A stretch of 64,000 bases of DNA, from positions 70,691,268 through 70,755,267 of the forward strand of contig CM055094.1 in the NCBI GenBank assembly GCA_029204225.1, written 5' to 3'. The DNA is from Diphasiastrum complanatum. Taxonomy: Eukaryota; Streptophyta; Lycopodiopsida; Lycopodiales; Lycopodiaceae. The position numbers and the translations under genes were made by a program. Every line of letters begins with the position of its first letter. Within the stretch, counting starts at the first letter, position 1. Positions 11,256 to 22,276 of this stretch are shown here, one piece after another. A model generated the notes under the pieces. That model was given only the letters and a program-made list of their open reading frames with translations. It did no database searches and was not told the origin of the DNA.

Positions 11256-11983
11256 GAGCTGAGCTTATGCAAGAATTTGATCATCAGCTCCGATATGTCA
11301 AGGGCAGCTCTAACCAAGTTGTGGATGCGCGTAGTCGGATTGGTGAACTAAATGAACTTTCATTCACCCAAATTTTCACTGATCTATATCTTTCACTGAG
11401 AGAGAGGTGTGAATCGGATTCTCATTTTGGTCCCATCTGGAAGTTGGTGGAGACATGAAAAAATGGGAGTGGAATAGGGATCTACTCACAGGGGTCTCAA
11501 GTTCCTAGGAAAGATAAGAAGATAGTAGAACAATTTTCTATCCGAGGTGGTTTACTATTTCGGAATGGGAAAATTTGTGTACCAGCAGATGATGAGTTAA
11601 AGAAGAGGATTCTTTATGAGTGTCATGACGTTCCCTATGTAGGTCATCCGGGTGTACATAGGACTTTGCACTTGGTCAAAAGAGAGTTTTACTGGCCAAA
11701 ACTCAAGCCATTTATCGAGTCTTATGTGGTTAAATGTAGACCTTGTCAGTTAGCCAAAGCTGAATGCTTGAAGACTAGAGGGTTGTTACTTCCCCTAGAT
11801 ATCCCTCAGAAACGATGGAAAAGTATATCTATGGATTTTGTGGTTGGACTTCCAAAGACCCAACGCCAAAATGATTCTATTTGGGTTGTGGATGGGATTT
11901 GGAGATATTGCACTCGACGAACTTATTTTTTGTCGGTTTATTGTTGTGTGTTTTGGAAAGCTAAATGTATGCCTATTTCATAG
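11250..11983 (+). pseudogene. Ty3/gypsy RNase H end and integrase zinc-binding domain fragment
   Basis: The plus strand reads MQEFDHQLRYVKGSSNQVVD at 11267, the end of RNase H. Integrase HHCC sequence follows in other frames: ILYECHDVPYVGHPGVHRTL, KREFYWPKLKPFIESYVVKC and RPCQLAKAE, then [16 protein letters not shown], the first core aspartate. It ends abruptly after WVVDGIWRYC. The segment is closely matched by 35.66-36.3 kb, so the same truncated piece occurs twice in the window. The sequence after 11.88 kb no longer resembles integrase in either copy. Confidence 0.82.
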
Positions 11984-13430
11984 GTAGGCTTTAAAATCAG
12001 AATATTGTGATTTGGGTGATGTTTTTTAGGTATGGGAATGTGTATACCTTGATTTGCTACAAAGTTACATTTTACCATTTTTACATTGCGTCAATGGTAA
12101 ACATCTTCAAAAATTTCTCCAACTACCATAGTTATTGGAGTGCTCATGAGAACATACAAATGACTTTGTTCTTACTAGAACGATGGTGATAACAAAACTA
12201 AGACATCCAAATATTCTACAAATTGTGATTGAGGTGTTGAAGAATGAGGCTAAAATAGTCCTCACTTTTCACACAACAATATGGCAACCAAAAATCACTC
12301 AAAACAAGGAAAAGAATGCAACCTATCAAGCACAATGTAACCAAAAAAAAAATGGAATGTAGCAAGGAATAGGATATGAGCCATTTGTTGCTCTATCTTT
12401 GGCACCAAACATATCAAAATTCTTTTGTGGAGAACTCTTGTGTGTCATTGCAGTACAAGTGGCAGAGTTCAATCCAATGTGAAGAGTTGAAGATGGGTTT
12501 CCGCTTCTTATCTTATTGATCTTCACAAATAACAACACTAACAAGTAAAACAAGACATGCCAAGGAAATGTGGAAGCACATAAGAATGAGAATACATTAC
12601 ATTGGAAAGATCATTTGGACCTACATGAACTTCCTTGATTTCTATATTAACATTTTGAACCTTTGTAGAAAATTTTCCATTCACAACAACTCCAAAATTG
12701 ACAACAAATTTTGCAGTTGCATTCTCAACTACCCTATTAGGGCAAAAAATGCATCAAATGTTCTAGCCTCAATTCACCCAAATGGGTTTGAATCAGACTG
12801 ATATCAACTTTGCAACGACGTATGAATTTAGGTAACTTCCCCCCCATTGCCATAGTAGTTGCCGTTAATACAAAAGATTGTAAATAGATAGAATTCTAAC
12901 CCAAACACAATCGTATTTGCAATTGTCGCTCAACTCACCAGAAAAAAATCAACATCACTCGCAAAGTGCATCCTTAACATAGAGTGTTTTCTTTTAATCT
13001 ATCCTAAGACTCATAGCTAATCAGTAGCTCCCCTCACACCACCGGAAAAGAGGACACTTATTCTACCATTTTCATAAGAGATTAATTAATTCCAGTACTA
13101 ATCGTTTTATTGACATAACCCTTTTGTAATGTAATCTTAAAGTCATTGAGGATTGTGGCAGTAACTTCCTCTGTACCAGACGTCAAGATAAAATCATCCT
13201 ACTCTTTGTATCCGCCGTTTTCTTAAACACTTCAACTACTATTAATTTTAAAATTGCAATACTGTAACATAACACTTTGTCAATAACCATAAAATATTAC
13301 CACCACAAAACTTAAGATTCTTCCTCAACATTGTAACTTCTAATTACAATAACGTTTAAAATGTAAAAATATAATTCCAATAACATTGCAAAACCATGTT
13401 AGCAGTACTGTTAGATTGTCCTTGAGTTTT
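11984..13430. other. non-coding stretch, first part duplicated at 36.3-36.7 kb
   Basis: From about 11.88 to 12.33 kb the sequence is almost the same as 36.29-36.72 kb, direct orientation, including ATGGCAACCAAAAATCACTC. This is the tail of the gypsy-derived duplicated unit, possibly its LTR. From 12.33 to 13.43 kb no gene, LTR end or repeat partner could be identified. Confidence 0.5.
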
Positions 13431-13435
13431 CGTTT

Positions 13436-14963
13436 TTCCCATCATTAATTCCTTTTTTCCTACTTTCACAATTTTTTTTTTAATTCTATAACACAAACAT
13501 TCCCAATAATTCAAATTCTAATGACTAAATGAAGTGTAATTATCAAATTGAAAACTAGGAGTATTCAACCCATAATGTTCTGGTTACCAACCAAAAAGAT
13601 AATCCATAGATGTAGTATAACAAAGTATCCGAAAATGTTGTGCACAATATTTGCGATGAAGAGTACCATAATGAATACCAATAATCCATTGACTAAGAGT
13701 AACACCGCATTGATTCCAAACAACATGTACTCCCTATTCCAGACCGCTCTTCTCTTTCCCTGTCCATCATATCTTGTTGATGAATCCTTATTAACTCTTA
13801 AAGCTTCACAGGTTCACCAAACTCTTTCTCAATTGTCGCGTCACTAGCCTGGGCTCGATGTTGGCAAGGTCGCCTTGGCACATTATCCTCATCCATTTCT
13901 TCCTCACAATAGATCGTATTACATAACTGAATAGTAGTCCCTTCCAGACTTATGAACCCCAAATCGTAATCATGAATTCAAAAAATAAAATTCTCTAAAC
14001 CACATAAAAATCCCAATCATAACAATTAGATACGGATCTTCTCCAAAATGAACAAATCTCGGTCTCAAAAGAATAACCACTAATATACTTCCCTAAAAAC
14101 TCAATGACGTGTTACTCATACATGAGTTACATCACTAACCACAAAAAATCATCGTGCTTGATGTTGTTTAGCTATCCAGTTTCGCCAATAAGAGATTTTT
14201 TTTTTCCCATCATTAATTTCTTTTTTTCTACTTTCCCAATTTTTTTTTAAAAACAATCATAACACAAACATTCCCAATAATTCAAAATCAAATGACTAAA
14301 TGAAGTGTAATTATCAAATTTACAACCAAGAGTATTCAACCCATAATGTTCTGGTTGTCAACCAAAAAGATAATCCATAAATGTAGTATAACAAAGAATC
14401 CGAAAATGTTGTGCACAATATTTGCGATGAAGAGTACCATAATGAATACCAATAATCCATTGACTAAGAGTAACACCGCATTGATTCCAAACAACATGTA
14501 CTCCCTATTCCAGACCGCTCTTCTCTTTCCCTGTCCATCATATCTTGTTGATGAATCCTTATTAACTCTTAAAGCTTCACAGGTTCACCAAACTCTTTCT
14601 CAATTGTCGCGTCACTAGCCTGGGCTCGATGTTGGCAAGGTCGCCTTGGCACATTATCCTCATCCATTTCTTCCTCACAATAGATCGTATTACATAACTG
14701 AATAGTAGTCCCTTCCAGACTTATGAACCCCAAATCATAATCATGAATTCAGAGAATAAAATTCTCGAACCTTCATAAAAATCCCAATCATAAAAATCAG
14801 ATACGGATCTTCCTAAAAATGAACAAATCTCGGGCTCAAAAGAATACCCACTAATATACTTCCCTAAAAACTCAATGACGTGCTACTCATATGTGAATTA
14901 CATCACTAACCACAAAAAATCATCATGCTTGATGTTGTTTAGCTATCCAGTTTCGCCAATAAG
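13436..14963. repeat. tandem direct duplication, unit about 0.76 kb
   Basis: Sequence 13436-14192 is repeated directly at about 14204-14963, with an offset of 768-771 bases. Both units begin near TTCCCATCATTAATT and end at GCTATCCAGTTTCGCCAATA. They match nearly perfectly in the middle and differ by scattered substitutions. The second unit continues into antisense gypsy integrase at 14.94-15.36 kb. The end of the first unit also carries the start of that sequence, so the duplication arose inside a gypsy element. Confidence 0.88.
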
Positions 14964-15360
14964 CGTACCCACAATGTCCAACTTCTCCAAAACATGTAAT
15001 CACTCTCGTAGCATCTCATCCGGCCGTAAATTATGAGTAGCATGTACCCGCAAAGTTGGCAAAACAAATTCGTAAGGAATCAAAGCATCCACACCATAGG
15101 TGTAAAACCTGTGGATATCTTGTAAGCAGTGCGATTAGCCCATAACGTCGGTTGTAGAAAATCATGCCAAGAGCCCTCTTTCTCTAGCACCTGCTTTGCT
15201 AAGATACCCGGTTATGGATTTAGTTGTGTTATCACGCAAAGCTTTCACCTTGGCCCACTTGGTCACATAATCTATGGCTACCACAATACATAGATGACCA
15301 ATTTTGGATGGTGGGTTAATCTTCCCAATGAAATCCAAACCGCCTTTGGAATGGTTCATT
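14940..15360 (-). pseudogene. Ty3/gypsy integrase core and C-terminal fragment
   Basis: The minus strand reads GGLDFIGKINPPSKIGHLCI, then VAIDYVTKWAKVKALRDN (15360-15230), an integrase core with its catalytic aspartates. After frame breaks, the region to about 14.95 kb gives ISTGFTP, VDALIPYEF and LRPDEMLRE-like pieces, which belong to the end of the integrase ORF. The tandem duplication lies 3' of it. It is not intact. Confidence 0.75.
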
Positions 15361-15599
15361 CAGTTGCAAAGGTATCAATGGAAAATCCATTGTAGGTACC
15401 AGGGTCCCCTGCCTCTAACAGATTACAATTTATGTTGCCTAGTCATGCACAGCTTTTACAGGTCATAACCAGGGTCTTCTCAAAAGAACAAAATACACAT
15501 CCCCTCATGTAGGCAGCCTCATGACCACAAAATTCAATAAGAACTTCAATCCTTTAATGCTTACCAGAACCTTCCGAATTTCCCCCACTGGAGAATCCC

Positions 15600-15790
15600 A
15601 TGCATTCGGATGACAAGTTGGCTTTTCTGAAATGGTATATTTTTTAGTTTATTGTACGTTTCCTCAGAGATAATATCCACTCCTACTCCACCATCAATAT
15701 GTACACCTCCGATATTAAGATCCAGAAATGTTAATTTTCAATGTCGGAACAATATCATGTTCCGTTGATTGCACAATAGTACTGACCGGA
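15600..15790 (-). pseudogene. Ty3/gypsy protease fragment
   Basis: The minus strand reads TEHDIVPTLKINISGS, then after a frame change GGVHIDGGVGVDIISEETYN and KLKNIPFQKS. The HIDGGVGVDIIS block matches the active-site region of retropepsins in the IDGGSGVNIIS-type plant gypsy group, with G-V in place of S-G. It lies on the same strand as the 15-kb integrase remnant and next to the R2-like fragment, so it is probably another piece of the same broken element. Confidence 0.6.
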
Positions 15791-16011
15791 GCTGATGAAG
15801 AAACTTCCTGTTTTTATTAATAAAAGATGGGAAAACCCATCAAAGTACAAAGGAATGCATGTTGAAAGCGTAAAGGCCATAAGGCGAATTGAGATACTGT
15901 ACAACTATAACAAAGTAACAATCTCGTAGAGTAGAATTTCTTATGCAGGCACCCATATGTTTCCAAAGCAAAAGGAATAAAGTCTTCTCCAGGAGTGCGA
16001 TGTGAATAATC

Positions 16012-17064
16012 TCACTCTTTATCTAGAGCTACATGAGAAGCAGCGGCACCCTGAGTAGTTAAAGCATGGTGAAGGAGGCCAGGCCGCAAAGGATCAGCAA
16101 CAACAACATCCCCAAGCGTGCGAATCCCCTCGCGAGAAAGAACAAGATCAACTTGATGCCGAGGCGACTGTGAATCAGACACAGGCAAGATGTGGGTCTG
16201 CTCCTGGACAACATGAAAGCCGCACTCATGTGCAATAGATGCCGATACGTCACGAATGGAATCATGAGTCGCAGTGTGCTCTCCCCCAAAAGGGCAACGC
16301 ATGAGATGAGTGCCAATAGGATCAACAGGGTGACCATAGGAACATTTTGTCAAACCTGCCAACACTAGATGAAGGAGACCCAACCTAACCTGAAGAGCGG
16401 TGAGAAACAACTCTGAAGAAAGGCACAAGTATGGAACAACAGGGCGTGCAACAAGCCAAGCACTAGCACCCGGGCCTGCACAAGACAAAAGGCGAGCCCG
16501 AGTCTCATCGGAAGGTGAATCATTGAGAAGCTAAGTGAAAGCATGTGAGTGGAAGCGCTCCAAAAGATACTTCTGAAAATGAGCATGCTGATGGCTAAGC
16601 AAAGTCTCAAAGGGAGGCAAAGAAGCTCACACAGGTGGAGGGCCGAGATCCTTGGCCGCCCAAAGATGTTGTTGGAAAGGAAGAATGCCTGTTTCCACAT
16701 GAGCTACTGAATCAAGAAGAATGGGCTTGTTGTCCTGCTGAAACTGAGAGATAAATGCAGAGGAAACAAGGGCCCAACTTCCCATAAAAGCAGCTGGAGC
16801 AATAAAAGATGTGCAAGAAAGACCAACACCTCCGGACAAAGTGGGAAGAGAGACTTGTCGCTTAACGAACTGACCATTGGGAATACGAAAGGATTTTGAA
16901 CCCATCAACATACACAAAATATCTGATAAAGTATTATCGAAATCATGTAGCAAAGCACACCTAGTACATACTGGTCCTAGAATCCAGCTTTTAGGAGGTA
17001 TTTGAAACCCTACCCGAGCCCAAAGCCAAAAAAATTCATACCAGCCAAAGCCAAAAAAATTCAC
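16012..17064 (-). pseudogene. R2-like non-LTR retrotransposon, 3' part (RT thumb, zinc finger, endonuclease)
   Basis: At 17064-16627 the minus strand gives RQVSLPTLSGGVGLSCTSFI and APAAFMGSWALVS, typical of the region after the RT domain in non-LTR elements. At 16488-16012 it gives MSCAGPGASAWLVARPV, then a cysteine-histidine motif in GLTKCSYGHPVDPIGTHLMR with a following C, and ATHDSIRDVSASI. HQVDLVL with GDVVVADP follows. The last part fits a restriction-like endonuclease (PD-x-D core spelled QVDLVL...DVVV) as in R2-type elements, which nick target DNA and prime reverse transcription. The two parts are in different frames. The RT catalytic part and the 5' end are missing. Confidence 0.75.
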
Positions 17065-17135
17065 ACCAGGAACCTGCTGGTATCACTAAAGCCAAAAAAA
17101 AATTCATACCAGGAACCTGCTGGTATCACAAAAAC
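17015..17135. repeat. short tandem repeat with internal palindrome, about 43-bp unit
   Basis: AAAGCCAAAAAAATTCAyACCAG occurs three times (near 17022, 17050 and 17090). The last two are followed by GAACCTGCTGGTATCAC. Each unit contains the inverted pair TACCAG and CTGGTA. It lies at the 5' side of the R2-like fragment. Confidence 0.8.
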
Positions 17136-18383
17136 ACGATACATGGTGATACATCATGTTACCAGGCCACTCAATGGTGATACTTAGTACATACCACCTG
17201 TTCTTCTAAGAGCCAAGTTTATTAGCTGCGATGGAAGATCCTGCTCCTGCTCATTCAAATCTAGAGATGCTTCATCCATTTTCTATATATAACACCCAGA
17301 AGCTCAAAGAGATTGTCGTTGACTATGAGGGAGGAACACACCGTAGAATATAACTTGGCCGTTGAGCGAAGCATTGAGTGAAAATCCCTAGAGCAACTTG
17401 AGCATTGCCAAGCTTTGGTAGCAAATCAGCATGACGAAGATGCACGCCTAAAGTGTCCCGCAAAGAGGAAGCCACAAAATCCGAAAAACTTATAGAGAAG
17501 AATTGGGTTCCTAATTCTACTACAATTGGTGTAACACCTCCTGCGTAACTTTAGCCATCTGATTTATGTCAGTGTTGGGATGTTCGGCTTGTACTTAGCC
17601 ACAAATCTTCAACTGGTATGTCCTGCCTTATGGCCTTTCCTTTATCCCTATGGCGAGTGACCACTTGGACATATCAATTGCGGTTCTTCAACCGTTACCA
17701 CTTGCACAGGTGCTTGCTGTTTTGGTTCATTCCCTGCTCCAAGATTTTGATGTTGGTTGTGCCTCAAATTATGATCATTGAAACAATTATTTAGTCGAGG
17801 TGGAGGCAATACTCGTTCTAAATTACCGTCCAATTGTTGATGATATGGGACACATTTAAAATACCTGTACCCCATTTGGCTACAAAACAACAAACATCCT
17901 CCGAAACATCTTATCAATATTGTATTGGTATTTGAAATGGCCATTGCTCTGTTTGTTCTCCTTGATGATAAGGTACTGGACGTTTCTACAACTGTGGTTG
18001 TGATTGTGGTTGTTGTTGTTCATATCTCATCTTTGGTCTAAGCTTATTTGAACTTACAATTGATACTTTCAACATGCACATAGTCATCACACACCATGCA
18101 CTGCTCTACATGTCATAATTGGAGGGCCTTGGTCCCTCTCAAGTGATTAATTATATAACTGGACTTGACTTGAATGTTGCGGCATAACCAATTATCTCGA
18201 ACACTAAAATGTTGAATATCAAATCAAAATTTATTCTAGGTACTCAATTTTAAGCGTAGATGATACAACTAACCTTGCAAGATGGGCGTGAAAGTGGGCA
18301 CGGACCTAATAGGAGCATGAGGTTGCAAGGAAGAAAAAAAATTAAATTTCAAGGCACCTACGAGGCATAGATACACCTTGAGA
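17136..18383. other. non-coding stretch, possible gag remnant on the minus strand
   Basis: The only hint of coding is a minus-strand open stretch at 17944-17648 with cysteine-rich text (CFGGCLLFCSQMGYRYFKC) that could be a degenerate zinc knuckle of a gypsy gag, in keeping with the protease and integrase scraps nearby. Nothing else was recognised up to the inverted-duplication boundary at 18384. Confidence 0.35.
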
Positions 18384-19491
18384 CAATTGATACATAACCA
18401 GACCCCTTACAGACTAGTACGAGTGGGGACGGTGAGGCCGGTGTTGGTGAACAAAGGCACCAAAGAAATGATTGAGAAAAAAAAAGCTTAACATTCAGAC
18501 TTTGAAATTAGAAAAAATAAATTCAAAATTAAAACTTCGAAAGTAAGAGTTTGAAGTGTGTCTTTCTCTCTAACAATATGCAAGAGATTTTTTGGTGTTT
18601 TGTCAAATCTAATCCTCTATTACTGGAATGATCATAACAATTTTGTTAGTGATCTAGATAAGCAAAAAATCAATATTCTCAAAAAGATAATAACAAGTTC
18701 TATCAACCTCTATAATTAGATTAGTAAACATATCTAGAGAATCTATAGAAAGTAAACAAGCAAAATTTAAGCTATAAAAAAATTTATCGTAAATTCTTCG
18801 ATACTAGTCCAAATGACCTTATGTTGCTTCTCTTACCTTATTAAACCTCAAACTTATCTGTAGACTAATATGTAAATAGGAAACAAAATATTATTCCAAA
18901 AATTGAACCAGAAATATTTAAAACTCTCAAAGCTAAACATAAGCAAAAAGAAACCTCATAAAAATAAACAAAACTCATATGAGATTATAGTCGTATTGAA
19001 CAAAATAATTTATGGATCTTAAGTTCTAATTACACAAATTTTCATTTGCCAAACCTTATAGTCAAAGCCAAAAAAAAAAAAACAAAAAAATACAAACAAC
19101 CATCGCATGTATGTTGAAAAAACAACCATTACATCTATGTCAAAAAGAGCAAAAGATAGGTATAATCATGAATAATCATGACAAACCTTATGGTTGTATC
19201 CTAGTTGCGAATGCCACCTCATATTTTCTCCCTACGCTTTATAGGTTAATCCTATCGAGGGGCAATCAGAGCCTTGCACCCTTTAACAGGAAGAAATGTT
19301 TAATTAGCATTCACCTCTTTTCTTTTTGCATTCAATCCTTGGTAGTACGATTGAATGTGTGTGAATGTGTGTGTGTGTGCACTTTTGTGTCTGTATATAT
19401 ATTTATATATTTATTTGTGTATGTGTGTGCACATATCAACAAGATGAAATGTATCTTAAATGTCTACTAAATTGAATCGGCTCATTATGTG

Positions 19492-19494
<3 letters not shown>

Positions 19495-19572
<78 letters not shown>
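19495..19572. repeat. (CT)n microsatellite
   Basis: About 78 bases of pure CT repeat lie downstream of the minus-strand AP2-like gene. The partner tract in the other arm is the (GA)n at 57926-58036, which is longer. Open frames of serine-leucine repeats in this tract are not genes. Confidence 0.97.
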
Positions 19573-19573
<1 letters not shown>

Positions 19574-20094
19574 ATTAGCTAGCATACATGCACAATAGGA
19601 GTCATCCATACTAAGTGCTAAATATTACTCTTTAAACGTTATGGAATCACCATGCTCAGTAATTCTCACCATTTTTCACAATCACCTAGAATCGAAGCAA
19701 AAAAACACAAATACAACTATTTGAAGAGCTATGAGCATTTGATAACAAGGTCTGATATGCCAAGCTTCTAGAGAAAATCCAACATTTTCAAAGTAGGCAT
19801 GTAGTACACTCAATTTATACAGATAATGTTTTGTATGGTCTATTGAATGTAAGGTCCTAGTGCTTCGGACCCTATTGATGTTGAGAGCTATCATAAAGTA
19901 GAACTTACTTTTCCTGCAACATTTTCATTTGAAAACAATCATATTGGATTTTTCTTGAATAATAAGAAAGCAATTTGATTAGACATATCTGGCCTAGAAA
20001 CTTGATTACAGTTTAAAGAGGATGGATTGAAGTGGCTAATATCTTAGGCATCAATACTTTTAGGCTTGAAGGGATTATTAAAATTCTCACCATC

Positions 20095-21783
20095 TCCAGC
20101 TTTTCCAAGAAAATATTTACAAGCTTGTGTAGATCGGAGAGCTTGAGGTTTTTTGTGGCTGGAACATCATTCTCAACATCTTCTACCCGTCCAAATAGGT
20201 CTCTATAAGTGTGTTTGTGTTCTTCTTGTACTACTACTGCTTTGTTGGATGTAGCTAGAAAAACATATGAATTTTTAGCACATTGTTAAGGAGATGAAAA
20301 CAATTTGTTTGTATTGGAAACAAACAACTAGAAATTTAGCTCAAATAAACATACATGATTAGATTTTAGCAACTTAATGACATCTTGCTTTCTACAAATC
20401 TTGAGATAAAAAGCACAATGCGTATCATCACTACCTTTAGTGATAACGATTTGTTTCGCATCACATAAAGATTCGCTCTGATTGGAGCTCGGAAGCAAAA
20501 ACTGTCTGCAGAAAATGAGAATCAAGAACATTTTTGGAAGCCACAGAACCATTGGAAATTATCTTTTGAAAACAAGGCAGAAGGAAATTTTGAATATTTG
20601 TCACCATTGCATTATAACATGTATGTGCCTTGAAATCTCCAACCTTTTTGTACCGTGACCACTAGTCTTCTTTTCAGTTGCAGGTTTGTGAAGAATTGCA
20701 GCTTCTACAAAACTGGTAGAAGAAGTTCCCCGACTCATCCGCCTAAGTATCCTAAAAAAGTCTGTTTTACCATATTTCTCCCACTACATTCACCAATGTA
20801 CAACAAGGAACTATAAAGTATCAGTTTTTTCTTCTCACATATGGGAGATGGATTAAACGCACGTTAAAATAAAAAGAGCCAAACTCAAACATTTGGAGAG
20901 CAATGCGCTTGATAGAGTGACCTAGCTGTACAACTCACTATATATAATAAAGCTGACTTTAAATGCAGACGACAGAGAGCGATATTAATACCAACAAGAT
21001 CAAAATCTCTGTAATCGAACCATACCAGTGGCTTCTCAGACTCATAGTCTTCTAATGGCAGGTTAAGTTTCTCGGTGTGACCAAGCATGATTGCCGCTCT
21101 GTAATAATTCCTGAGACAAAATAATTGGAACAGATTAGTGGACCAATGGAGTTATGAACGTTCTTTAGGATGGTGTCATAAATCATAAAGTCATTGAGAA
21201 CAGTTAACCGCCGCCACCACTTTATACAAACCTGGCTGCTGCTATCTCACAACCATAGGCACCTGCAAAGCAATATGGCACTCATTACCGTCAAGAATAA
21301 ATCATTTCCGAGCATCCTCGAGGGCTTGTTTTTTAATGAGGTTGTATCAGTCCATAGTCTAGAAGACATTCGGGAGGCCCATAGGGCCGACACGCATACG
21401 AGTTAGCACCTACAACAATCTTAAGCTTTACAGTTCATTGTCACAAAAATCTTACCAAGGAAGAGCTGTTTTGAGTTAGGGAATGCTCCAAAAGGTGCGT
21501 CGCCTTGTTTTATCCTGTTATTGGAAAATGGAAAACCATATAAACTGGCTGCATTTCAAACGTATGTAAGTACTTTGTAGAGAAAATAAAACCACTAGAT
21601 CTTACGAATCCTAAATCAAATTTGCCCAGGTCATAGCTAGAGATCACTTTCGTTCTAAGGGACTAATCATTTTGCAAAGAATTCATGTAATCCAGCGGAA
21701 CATATTTTCTTTCCATACCAGACTTCCCATCTTCCCGTTCGTTCTATGTGATAAACACCTTTAAATTCACTCATCCCTTCCAT
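20095..21783 (-). CDS. AP2-domain (APETALA2-like) gene, left copy
   Basis: Exons were inferred on the minus strand. Exon 1 (start codon 21783-21781) encodes MEGMSEFKGVYHIERTGRWE, then VWYGKK, matching the RGVxxYxRTGRWExHIW...GK start of AP2 repeat 1. A 31-base exon at 21262-21232 gives AYGCEIAAAR. The next starts at 21110 with NYYRAAIMLGHTEKLNLPLE then DYE, the helix and end of the AP2 domain. A linker exon near 20.76 kb has DFFRILRRMSRGTS, like the LRRxSxGxSRG linker. A further exon (about 20258-20095) ends SDLHKLVNIFLEKLEM before a GTGAGA donor. AP2 proteins are nuclear DNA-binding regulators. No second AP2 repeat was found. The short exon joining exon 1 to the 31-base exon is doubtful, so the full frame is unproven. 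Confidence 0.62.
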
Positions 21784-21959
21784 AGCTGCCGGTGATTTTC
21801 ACACCCACGTAACCGGCGAAATCGACGTAGAGGATTTCGATCACCTCAGAATGATTTCTTTGCAGTTGAAACTTATTGAAACTTACGATGAAGCAGCACG
21901 ATATATAGCTATGTGTGATATCAAGTAAGAAAATCGTAGCTCGCGTGGAAGCAAACGTA

Positions 21960-22022
21960 TGAGAGAGAGAGAGAGAGAGAGAGAGACGAAGAAAAATAGA
22001 GAGAAACCGAGCGAGAGAGAGG
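21960..22022 (-). promoter_or_regulatory. GA/CT-rich 5' leader of the left AP2-like copy
   Basis: A GA-repeat tract on the plus strand (CT on the gene strand) lies 180-240 bases upstream of the AP2-like start codon. Its counterpart precedes the right copy at 44523-44562. CT-rich leaders are common in plant 5' untranslated regions. The tract is longer here than in the other arm. Confidence 0.5.
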
Positions 22023-22152
22023 ACCCCCCGCAGACGCATACAAATGCTATTATTTATGGTAGTAGCAAATGTGCTGCGGCGTTGTTGTTGTTATATGAGA
22101 AGAAAAAGAAGAGGAGCTATCAATTGCTGAATGATTTTGTAAGGGAATATTT

Positions 22153-22276
22153 GTGTGACTTATGTGAAGCAAACACGCCGCTCGTTATTCCTATTTAATG
22201 ATAGTTGTGGGCCCGTGTGACATATGTGAAGCAAACACCGCGTTCGTTATTCGTATTTGATGATAGTTGTGGGCCC
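22153..22276. repeat. 62-bp tandem duplication upstream of the AP2-like gene
   Basis: GTGTGACTTATGTGAAGCAA at 22153 is repeated at 22215 as GTGTGACATATGTGAAGCAA, and both units run to TAGTTGTGGGCCC. The right arm has the same two units near 44.28-44.40 kb, with a short deletion in one. The tandem duplication is therefore older than the inverted duplication. Confidence 0.88.

Noticed and set aside
19111-19470. Plus-strand open frame of 119 codons, with a partner at 58.07-58.53 kb
   Set aside because: It lies antisense in the 3' region of the AP2-like gene and ends in a TG/CA-rich tract. The partner frame is interrupted.
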